Shown piece after piece: positions 57,970 through 64,000 of a DNA stretch of 64,000 bases. The notes beneath the pieces were generated by a model, which was given only the letters and a program-made list of their open reading frames with translations, was not told the DNA's origin and made no database searches. The position numbers and the translations under genes were made by a program. How positions within the stretch are numbered: the stretch's first letter is position 1; each line of letters begins with the position of its first letter. Source of the DNA: Verrucomicrobiota bacterium (GTDB lineage Bacteria > Verrucomicrobiota > Verrucomicrobiia > Opitutales > Opitutaceae); contig JAEZGX010000041.1 in the NCBI GenBank assembly GCA_023416735.1, positions 62,001 to 126,000 on the forward strand, given 5' to 3'.

Positions 57970-59631
57970 ATGTTCACCCTCGGTCTCGACTACGGCACCA
58001 ACTCCGTCCGCGCTCTCATCGTCCGCGTCACCGACGGCAAGGAATTCGGCTCCGCCGTCGTCAACTACCCCTCCGGCTCCCAAGGCATCCTCCTCGATCC
58101 GCGCGACCACAATCTCGCCCGCCAACACCCCGCCGATTACCTCTTCGGCCTCGAAAAGTCCGTCAAAGCCGCCCTCGCCCAAGCCAAGAAACAGCGCGGC
58201 TTTTCCCCCGACAAAATCATCGGCATCGGCGTCGACTCCACCGGTTCCTCGCCCATCCCGGTCGACGCCACCAACACCCCACTCGCCTCCACCCAGCGCT
58301 TCGCCAAAAACCTCAACGCCCAATGCTGGCTCTGGAAAGACCACACCAGCTGGCGCGAAGCCGCCAAGATCACCGAACTCGCCGCGCAACACCGCCCGCA
58401 GTTCATCGCCAAATGCGGCAACACCTACTCCTCCGAGTGGTGGTGGTCCAAGATCTGGCACTGCCTCAACGTCGACGCCAAGGTCTTCGCCGCCGCCCAC
58501 TCCTGGGTCGAACTCGCCGATTGGGTTCCGTCCGTTCTCGCCGGCATCTCCAACCCCGCCGACATCAAACGCGGCGTCTGCATGGCCGGCCACAAAGCCC
58601 TCTACGCCGAAGACTGGGGCGGCCTCCCCGACAAGGAATTCCTTTCCCTGCTCGACCCGAAACTCGCCGATCTCCGCGATCGCCTGTATTCAAAAGCCTA
58701 CGACGCCACCACCGCCGCCGGACAACTCTCGCCCGCCTGGGCGAAGAAACTCGGCCTCCGCGCCGGCATGCCGATCGCCATCGGCGAAATGGACGTCCAC
58801 TACGGCGCCATCGGCAGCGGCGTCACCGAGGGCACGCTCGTCAAAGTCATTGGCACGTCCACCTGCGACTGCGGCGTCGTCTCCGCCGATAAAAACGTTC
58901 CCGACATTCCCGGCATCTGCGGCATCGTCAAAGGCGCCATCCTCCCCGGCTACTTCGGCATCGAGGCCGGCCAATCCGCCGTCGGCGACATCTTCAAGTG
59001 GTGGGTCGAAACCGTCTGCCAGGGCGACGCCGCCCTTCACGCCGAGCTCACGAAAGAAGCGTCGAAACTCGCTCCCGGCCAGTCCGGCCTCCTCGCCCTC
59101 GACTGGAACAACGGCAACCGCACCATCCTCGTCGACCAACGTCTCACCGGCGCCTTGATTGGCACGACGCTTCATACCACCCGCGCCGAAATCTACCGCG
59201 CGCTCATCGAAGCCACCGCCTTCGGCGCCCGCGCCATCATCGAGCGCATCCGCGAATACGGCGTCCCGATCGAACGCGTCGTCTGCGCCGGCGGCATCGC
59301 CGAGAAAAACCCGCTGCTCATGCAGATCTATGCCGACATCACCGGCTGCACGATGCTCGTCGCCGGCTCGTCGCAAGCCTGCGCCCTCGGCTCCGCCGTC
59401 TCCGCCGCCGTCCTCGCCGGCGCCCACAAGGATTTCCCGTCCGCGCAGCGCGCCATGACCTCCCTCAAAAAGGTCTCCTACAAGCCGAAGCCGCGCGCCC
59501 AAAAAACCTACGACCAGCTCTACGCCTTGTATCGGCAACTCCACGACGCCTTCGGCAACATCAACAAATCCGCCGACCTCACCCGCGTCATGAAGGACCT
59601 CCTCGACCTCAAAGACTCCGCGCGCGGCTGA
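57970..59631 (+). CDS. araB: Ribulokinase
   Basis: 553 residues. FGGY kinase with FTLGLDYGTNSVRALIVRV (phosphate loop), GIGVDSTGSSPIPVDA, LWKDHTSWREAAKI and EWWWSKIWH, which together are typical of ribulokinase; the C-terminal half has GTSTCDCGV and CAGGIAEKNPLLMQIYADIT (FGGY_C signature). It phosphorylates L-ribulose with ATP to L-ribulose-5-phosphate, the second step of L-arabinose use. First gene of araB-araA-araD; repeat G3 follows its stop. Confidence 0.95.
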   Translation: MFTLGLDYGTNSVRALIVRVTDGKEFGSAVVNYPSGSQGILLDPRDHNLARQHPADYLFGLEKSVKAALAQAKKQRGFSPDKIIGIGVDSTGSSPIPVDATNTPLASTQRFAKNLNAQCWLWKDHTSWREAAKITELAAQHRPQFIAKCGNTYSSEWWWSKIWHCLNVDAKVFAAAHSWVELADWVPSVLAGISNPADIKRGVCMAGHKALYAEDWGGLPDKEFLSLLDPKLADLRDRLYSKAYDATTAAGQLSPAWAKKLGLRAGMPIAIGEMDVHYGAIGSGVTEGTLVKVIGTSTCDCGVVSADKNVPDIPGICGIVKGAILPGYFGIEAGQSAVGDIFKWWVETVCQGDAALHAELTKEASKLAPGQSGLLALDWNNGNRTILVDQRLTGALIGTTLHTTRAEIYRALIEATAFGARAIIERIREYGVPIERVVCAGGIAEKNPLLMQIYADITGCTMLVAGSSQACALGSAVSAAVLAGAHKDFPSAQRAMTSLKKVSYKPKPRAQKTYDQLYALYRQLHDAFGNINKSADLTRVMKDLLDLKDSARG

Positions 59632-59636
59632 ACCCA

Positions 59637-59725
59637 TCGTGCTCCTGCTCGTAATCGTGCTCGTGCTCGCCTGAGCCTCGCGCTCCACGAACCGATCACG
59701 AGCACGATCAAGATCACGCGCACGA
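59637..59725. repeat. Intergenic repeat family G, copy G3
   Basis: ATCGTGCTCCTGCTCGTAAT then CGTGCTCGTGCTC; right CCGATCACGAGCACGATCAA then GATCACGCGCACG. It starts five bases after the araB stop. Confidence 0.78.
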
Positions 59726-59792
59726 ACCGCCCCGCCCGCCCCCTCTCCCGCCTCTCATCCCTCAACTCTCAACAACTCCTCCGCCTCCCCCC

Positions 59793-61301
59793 GTGATCCA
59801 ACTCGCCTCTCCCCAACTCTGGTTCGTCTGCGGCTCGCAACACCTCTACGGCCCCGGTCCGCTCAAACAGGTCGCCGCCAACGCCGCCCAGGTCGCCGCC
59901 GGCCTCGCGAAAGCCAAATCCATCCCGCTGCCAATCGTCTACAAAGCGCTGGTCACCACCCCCGACGAAATCACGCAGCTCTGCCGCGACGCCGACAACG
60001 ACCCGAATTGCGCCGGCCTCATCCTCTGGATGCACACGTTCTCCCCCGCGAAGATGTGGATCCGCGGCCTCTCCTCGCTCAAGAAGCCGTTCTGCCACCT
60101 TCACACCCAGTTCAACCGCGATCTCCCGTGGAACGAGATCGACATGGACTTCATGAACCTCAACCAGGCCGCGCACGGCGACCGCGAGGCCGGCTTCCTC
60201 CACACACGCCTCCGCCTCAACCGCAAGGTCGTCGTCGGCCACTGGTCCGATCCCGAAGTTCAACAACGCCTCGCCGCCTGGGCTCGCGCCGCCCGCGCCT
60301 GGCACGATTGGCAGGGCGCCAAGTTCGCCCGCTTCGGCGACAACATGCGCTACGTCGCCGTCACCGAGGGCGACAAGGTCGCCACCGAGCTCCGCTTTGG
60401 ATATTCAGTCAACGGATACGGCGTCGGCGACCTCGTCGCGAAACTGAACGCCGTCTCCGACGCCGACATCTCCGCCCTCTGCGCCGACTACGAAAAAGCC
60501 TACACGGTCGCCAAGCCCCTCCGCCGCGGCGGCGCCCGCCACGACTCGCTCCGCGACGCCGCCCGCCAGGAACTCGGCCTCCGCGCCTTCCTCGAGGAAG
60601 GAAACTTCAAGGGCTTCACCACCACCTTCGAAGACCTCCACGGGCTCAACCAACTCCCCGGCCTCGCCTGCCAGCGTCTCATGGCCGACGGCTACGGCTT
60701 CGGCGCCGAGGGCGACTGGAAAACCGCCGCGCTTCTCCGCGCCATGAAAGTCATGGGCGAAGGCCTCTCCGGCGGCACGTCCTTCATGGAGGACTACACG
60801 TATCATCTCGCTCCGAAAGGTCATCAGGTCCTCGGCGCGCATATGCTCGAGATCTGCCCGACGATCTCCGCCACCAAGCCCACGCTCGAAATCCATCCTC
60901 TCGGCATCGGCGGCAAAGCCGATCCCGCCCGCCTCGTTTTCGACGCCGCCACCGGCCCCGCGCTCAACGCTTCCCTCATCGATCTCGGCAACCGTTTCCG
61001 CCTCCTCGTCAACGAGGTCAAAGCCGTCAAAACGCCGAAACTTCCCAACCTCCCCGTCGCCCGCGCCGTCTGGGAATGCGCCCCCGATTTCCAGACCGCG
61101 ATTGCAGCCTGGATCTACGCCGGCGGCGCGCATCACACCGGCTACAGCTACAGCGTCACGACCGAGATGCTCGAAGACTTCGCCACGATCGCCGGAATCG
61201 AACTCGCCGTCATCAACGCGGAAACAAAACTTCCCGACTTCAAACAAACCCTCCGCAACAACGAACTCTACTACCACCTAGCCCAAGGCATCCGCGTCTG
61301 A
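59793..61301 (+). CDS. araA: L-arabinose isomerase
   Basis: 502 residues, GTG start. It begins QLASPQLWFVCGSQHLYGPG, the classic AraA N-terminus; KAKSIPLPIVYKALVTTPDE, CAGLILWMHTFSPAKMWIRG and LHTQFNRDLPWNEIDMDFMN follow. Metal ligands include Glu in GFGAEGDWKTAALLRAMK and in SFMEDYTYHL, plus His in LGAHMLEICPT and HHTGYSYSV. It converts L-arabinose to L-ribulose with Mn2+. Family D repeat D2 separates it from araD. Confidence 0.96.
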   Translation: MIQLASPQLWFVCGSQHLYGPGPLKQVAANAAQVAAGLAKAKSIPLPIVYKALVTTPDEITQLCRDADNDPNCAGLILWMHTFSPAKMWIRGLSSLKKPFCHLHTQFNRDLPWNEIDMDFMNLNQAAHGDREAGFLHTRLRLNRKVVVGHWSDPEVQQRLAAWARAARAWHDWQGAKFARFGDNMRYVAVTEGDKVATELRFGYSVNGYGVGDLVAKLNAVSDADISALCADYEKAYTVAKPLRRGGARHDSLRDAARQELGLRAFLEEGNFKGFTTTFEDLHGLNQLPGLACQRLMADGYGFGAEGDWKTAALLRAMKVMGEGLSGGTSFMEDYTYHLAPKGHQVLGAHMLEICPTISATKPTLEIHPLGIGGKADPARLVFDAATGPALNASLIDLGNRFRLLVNEVKAVKTPKLPNLPVARAVWECAPDFQTAIAAWIYAGGAHHTGYSYSVTTEMLEDFATIAGIELAVINAETKLPDFKQTLRNNELYYHLAQGIRV

Positions 61302-61307
61302 AAAATA

Positions 61308-61392
61308 GAACCACAAAGACACAAAGGCACGGAGCCCGAATCAACTTCTCTCTGTGTCTCTGTGCCTCTGTGCCTCTGTGCCTCTGTGGTTC
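61308..61392. repeat. Intergenic repeat family D, copy D2 (with expanded right arm)
   Basis: Left arm GAACCACAAAGACACAAAGG then CACGGAG (61308-61334); the right arm has the unit TGTGCCTC three times in a row before TGTGGTTC (to 61392). It starts six bases after the araA stop and ends twelve bases before the araD start. Confidence 0.85.
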
Positions 61393-61403
61393 AAATATTC
61401 CTC

Positions 61404-62099
61404 ATGCTCGAATCTCTCAAAGCCGAAGCCTACGAAGCCAACCTCGCCCTCCCGCGCGAAGGCCTCATCAATCTCACCTTCGGCAACGCCTCCGCCATCG
61501 ATCGCGCGAAAGGTATCTTCGCGATCAAACCTTCCGGCGTCGATTACGCCGCTCTCAAACCTGAGCACATGGTCCTCGTCGACCTCGACGGCAAGAAGGT
61601 CGAGGGCTCGCTCAATCCGTCCTCCGACACCCCCACGCACCGCCGCCTCTTTCTCGCGTTCGATAAAATCGGCGGCGTCGTCCACACGCACTCCTCGCAC
61701 GCCACCGCCTTCGCCCAAGCCGGCCGCGCCATCCCGTGCTTCGGCACCACGCACGCCGACTACTTCTACGGCGAAGTCCCCGTCACCCGCAAAATGACGC
61801 CCGACGAAATCGCCCGCGCCTACGAGTGGGAAACCGGCAACGTCATCGTCGAGCATTTCACGAAGCACTCGCTCAGCCCCTCCGACTTCAGCGCGATCCT
61901 CGTCAACCGGCACGCGCCGTTCACCTGGGGCGCGACCGTCGCCAAAGCCGTCGAAGTCGCCGTCGCCCTCGAATGCTGCGCCCACATGGCGCTCATGTCG
62001 CTGCAGCTCTCCCCCCAACTCGCCCCCATCGAGCCCGAATTGCTCAACAAGCACTTCAACCGCAAGCACGGCCCCGGCGCCTACTACGGCCAGAAGTAA
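61404..62099 (+). CDS. araD: L-ribulose-5-phosphate 4-epimerase
   Basis: 231 residues from ATG 61404; an in-frame start at 61362 would translate repeat D2 and is rejected. Class II aldolase fold: LTFGNASAIDRAKGIFAIKP, SGVDYAALKPEHMVLVDLDG, zinc ligands in GGVVHTHSSHATAFAQAGR and the catalytic Asp/His region TTHADYFYGEVPVTR; VNRHAPFTWG is further conserved. It makes D-xylulose-5-phosphate, which enters the pentose phosphate pathway. No ribosome binding site is obvious, because the upstream bases are repeat. Confidence 0.95.
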   Translation: MLESLKAEAYEANLALPREGLINLTFGNASAIDRAKGIFAIKPSGVDYAALKPEHMVLVDLDGKKVEGSLNPSSDTPTHRRLFLAFDKIGGVVHTHSSHATAFAQAGRAIPCFGTTHADYFYGEVPVTRKMTPDEIARAYEWETGNVIVEHFTKHSLSPSDFSAILVNRHAPFTWGATVAKAVEVAVALECCAHMALMSLQLSPQLAPIEPELLNKHFNRKHGPGAYYGQK

Positions 62100-62172
62100 A
62101 TTCCCCGCTCAGCTCAAGCGCCAACGAGCGCTCTCCCGGGATGGCTACGAGCAGCCTTGTCCCTGCTTGGCC

Positions 62173-62203
62173 TTTTTGCGCCTTCTGCGCGTCTTTGCGG
62201 CCA
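62173..62203 (+). repeat. Intergenic repeat family E, copy E3 (right arm)
   Basis: TTTTTGCGCCTTCTGCGCGT then CTTTGCGGCC, 53 bases before the start of the acetyltransferase gene. Confidence 0.75.
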
Positions 62204-62255
62204 TCTCCTCGCCGCCGTTGCGCTCCCGTTCTCCGTGCGAGAAGCTCTGCGCCGC

Positions 62256-62774
62256 ATGACGCTCATCGAGTGCACGCCCGCCCACGCGCCCGAGATCCTC
62301 GCCATCTTCAACGAGGAGATTCTCCACTCCACGAGCCTCTACGACTACGCCCCGCGCACGCCCGCCATCATCGACGCCTGGTTCGTCGAAAAACAAAAAA
62401 ACAACCACCCCGTCCGGGGCGTCCTCGCCCCCGACGGCTCCCTCGCCGGCTTCGCCACCTACGGCTCCTTCCGCGCCCGCCCCGCCTACAAATACTCCGT
62501 CGAGCACTCCGTTTACATCCACAAAGCTCACCGCGGCCGCGGACTCGGCAAACTCCTCCTCCGCGAAATCGTCGCCGCCGCTCAACGCCAGAATTTCCAC
62601 ACCGTCATCGGCGGTATCGACTCGGCCAATACCGCCAGCATCCGTCTCCACCTCTCGCTCGGCTTCACCCACTGCGGCACCGTCAAACAAGCTGGCTTCA
62701 AATTCGGCCGCTGGCTCGACCTCGATTTCTACCAACGCATCCTCGACACCCCCGCGCACCCCACCGACGGCTAA
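62256..62774 (+). CDS. GNAT acetyltransferase, phosphinothricin acetyltransferase-like
   Basis: 172 residues from ATG 62256; the frame upstream is repeat E3. The N-terminus LIECTPAHAPEILAIFNEEI, then LHSTSLYDYAPRT, and the CoA-binding SVYIHKAHRGRGLGKLLLRE are those of the PAT/Bar-like GNAT group, as is GGIDSANTASIRLHLSLGFT. These transfer acetyl from acetyl-CoA to small amines, for instance methionine sulfoximine or phosphinothricin. The true substrate is unknown. Confidence 0.88.
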   Translation: MTLIECTPAHAPEILAIFNEEILHSTSLYDYAPRTPAIIDAWFVEKQKNNHPVRGVLAPDGSLAGFATYGSFRARPAYKYSVEHSVYIHKAHRGRGLGKLLLREIVAAAQRQNFHTVIGGIDSANTASIRLHLSLGFTHCGTVKQAGFKFGRWLDLDFYQRILDTPAHPTDG

Positions 62775-62822
62775 GCCAGATCCATTCAGCTCAACCACGC
62801 CCCGCGCCACGTCCACCCCCCT

Positions 62823-62857
62823 CTCCATTCGTGTGAATTCGTGCCCATTCGTGGTTC
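62823..62857 (+). repeat. Intergenic repeat family C, copy C2 (single arm)
   Basis: CTCCATTCGTGTGAATTCGT then GCCCATTCGTGGTTC; right arm only, 33 bases before the next start. Confidence 0.72.
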
Positions 62858-62889
62858 CCCATCCTCTGTAAACACAAACTTCCCTTCGC

Positions 62890-63378
62890 TTGCCCGTAGT
62901 CACGCTCCGCCCCGCCACCCTCGCCGACGTCCCCACACTCCGCCGCTGGGGCGAACAACCGCACGTCATCGCCTCCGATCCCAACGACGACTGGCATTGG
63001 GAAACCGCGCTCGCCCAAACCCCTACTTGGCGCGAATCCTTCATCGCCGAAGTCTCCGCCCGGCCCATCGGCTTCCTCGAAATCATCGACCCCTCCCGCG
63101 AAGACACCCGCTACTGGGGCGACATCGCTCCCGGCCACCGTGCCATCGATCTCTGGATCGGCGAACCCAACGCCCTCAGCCGCGGTTACGGCACCCAGAT
63201 GATGCGCCTCGCCATCGCCCGCTGCTTCGCCGATCCCTCCGTCCACACAATCCTCATCGATCCAATTCGCGAAAACACCCGCGCGCGCCGCTTCTACGAA
63301 CGCCTCGGCTTCACCTTTCTCGAACACCGCCGCTTCGGCCTCGACGACTGCGCCGTTTATCAACTCCGCCGCCCATGA
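62890..63378 (+). CDS. GNAT acetyltransferase, AAC(6')-like
   Basis: 162 residues starting at TTG 62890 (no better start in frame). VTLRPATLADVPTLRRWGEQ then PHVIASD starts like AAC(6')-I enzymes and rimJ/rimL-type proteins; GIGEP is replaced by DLWIGEPNALSRGYGTQMM, the acetyl-CoA binding turn, and NTRARRFYERLGFTFLEHR closes the fold. This group acetylates aminoglycosides or protein N-termini. Chromosomal members often do not give resistance, so the substrate is left open. Its stop overlaps the next start (ATGA). Confidence 0.85.
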   Translation: MPVVTLRPATLADVPTLRRWGEQPHVIASDPNDDWHWETALAQTPTWRESFIAEVSARPIGFLEIIDPSREDTRYWGDIAPGHRAIDLWIGEPNALSRGYGTQMMRLAIARCFADPSVHTILIDPIRENTRARRFYERLGFTFLEHRRFGLDDCAVYQLRRP

Positions 63379-63818
63379 CGAGCGCCTCCGATCCCTTCAA
63401 CCTCCAGCGCTTTCTCGACGCCCAATCGCGCTCCTCCACCTACGCCACCGCCCTCGCCGAACTCCAAGCCGGCCGCAAACGCACGCATTGGATGTGGTTC
63501 ATCTTCCCCCAAGTCTCCGGGCTCGGCTCCAGCTCTACCGCACGATTCTACGCGATCGCTTCACGCAGCGAAGCCGAAGCCTACCTCGCGCACCCGCTCC
63601 TCGGTCCACGCCTCCTCGCCTGCACCCACGCCCTTCTCGACCATTCGCGAAAATCCGCCGCCGACATCATGGGCCATCCCGACGATCTGAAACTCCGCTC
63701 GTCCATGACCCTCTTCTCCGCGCTCTCTTCCTCCGGCTCGCCCTTCCACCTCGTGCTCGATCGCTTCTTCGATTCGCCCGACGAACGCACCCTCGCCGTT
63801 CTCTCTACGCATCCCTGA
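63375..63818 (+). CDS. DUF1810 family protein
   Basis: 147 residues from the ATG in the ATGA overlap with the previous stop. DUF1810 signature: DPFNLQRFLDAQSRSSTYAT, ALAELQAGRKRTHWMWFIFP, QVSGLGSSSTARFYAI and DDLKLRSSMTLFSALS. Small, soluble, function unknown. The overlap suggests shared expression with the acetyltransferase. Confidence 0.92.
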   Translation: MTSASDPFNLQRFLDAQSRSSTYATALAELQAGRKRTHWMWFIFPQVSGLGSSSTARFYAIASRSEAEAYLAHPLLGPRLLACTHALLDHSRKSAADIMGHPDDLKLRSSMTLFSALSSSGSPFHLVLDRFFDSPDERTLAVLSTHP

Positions 63819-63836
63819 TCCTCCTCGCCTCGCGAT

Positions 63837-63880
63837 GGGTGGGCGGGGGGGGGCGGCCCCCCCCCCCCCCCCCCCCCCCC
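63837..63880. repeat. Poly-G/poly-C tract
   Basis: G-runs of 3, 3 and 9 (the last at 63845-63853) are followed after CGG by 24 consecutive C (63857-63880). It lies between convergent genes. Such a tract is prone to sequencing and assembly errors, so its length is uncertain. Confidence 0.85.
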
Positions 63881-63895
63881 ACTCGTCCGCTCCGC

Positions 63896-64000
63896 TTACG
63901 CCGTTTTCTCCACTCCCGCGCGCGGCACCACATCCTCCTTCGGCGCCACCACCTCGCCCCGCTCGAACTCTTCCGCCGTCGGACTCAGCTTCAAATTGTA
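63896..64000 (-). CDS. 3' end of a minus-strand gene, partial
   Basis: A frame open from the right edge down to a TAA at 63896-63898, giving the last 34 residues: YNLKLSPTAEEFERGEVVA then PKEDVVPRAGVEKTA. Codon use is like that of the neighbours, and the acidic, proline-containing tail reads as a real C-terminus. It is too short to name. Confidence 0.55.
   Translation of the reverse strand, partial: YNLKLSPTAEEFERGEVVAPKEDVVPRAGVEKTA

Noticed and set aside
61362..61403. An upstream start for araD giving MPLCLCASVVQIF
   Set aside because: These codons are the right arm of repeat D2; the conserved protein starts at 61404. In the same way, starts made of repeat sequence were rejected for purB (12639), lutA (29930), the permease (52160) and the acetyltransferase (62157).
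1..64000. CRISPR arrays, rRNA, tRNA or a replication origin
   Set aside because: No regularly spaced direct repeats with unique spacers, no rRNA stretches, no tRNA cloverleaf and no cluster of DnaA-box-like sequences were seen on reading; the interspersed repeats are palindromic and far apart.

Overview
The window is one long stretch of GC-rich DNA whose gene content points to a Verrucomicrobia-type bacterium, most likely of the Opitutaceae. This is an inference from the PPi-type phosphofructokinase, large TonB-dependent receptors next to secreted GH43 enzymes, an ECF sigma factor paired with a large Ser/Thr kinase, repeated C-terminal modules on secreted proteins, and many palindromic intergenic repeats. 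No rRNA, tRNA or CRISPR array was seen. Almost every line of coding sequence has long antisense shadow frames because of the GC content; these were left out.

Layout. Bases 1-12,531 hold a plus-strand surface-glycan-like cluster: a GT2 glycosyltransferase (5' end outside the window), a NodU/CmcH-type carbamoyltransferase, a GT-C-like membrane protein and a radical SAM protein joined by start/stop overlaps, then a membrane-fused spermidine-synthase-like protein, two more large membrane proteins and a Na+/Ca2+ exchanger. Bases 12,717-15,781 hold purB and a PPi-dependent phosphofructokinase with a clear terminator. Bases 16,023-22,690 are a foreign island (described below). Bases 22,766-35,482 hold a TonB receptor, an ORF6N-domain protein with a striking operator-like palindrome, cstA, an SSS symporter, lutABC (lactate oxidation), a mutarotase and a sugar-binding protein. 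Bases 35,491-47,155 form a minus-strand arabinan-utilisation locus: a secreted Ntn-hydrolase-like protein, three GH43 enzymes, a GPH symporter and a TonB receptor. Bases 47,308-50,238 encode a kinase/ECF sigma pair. Bases 50,573-62,099 hold a YtfR/YtfT/YjfF-like ABC transporter, a methyltransferase, a DUF72 protein, a LacI regulator and araB-araA-araD. The end of the window has two GNAT acetyltransferases, a DUF1810 protein, a 24-base poly-C tract and the tail of one more minus-strand gene.

How the genes fit together. Arabinan is probably cut outside the cytoplasm by GH43 enzymes, taken through the outer membrane by the TonB receptor, and across the inner membrane by the GPH symporter and/or the ABC system. 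L-arabinose would then be converted to D-xylulose-5-phosphate by AraA, AraB and AraD under a LacI-type regulator; the mutarotase and the distant sugar-binding protein fit the same job.

The most unusual region is 16.0-22.7 kb. An IntI-family (integron-type) tyrosine recombinase heads a five-gene operon in which every junction is an ATGA overlap. The four genes after it look phage-like. Upstream lie small cassette-like genes, one bounded by attC-like sites with GTTAGGC/GCCTAAC cores, then truncated phage genes that meet at a perfect 11-bp inverted repeat, including an orphan tail-tip protein. Imperfect inverted repeats sit at both ends. A second genome-scale theme is at least seven families of palindromic intergenic repeats placed against stop and start codons of operon genes; some supply protein C-termini or a plausible ribosome binding site.
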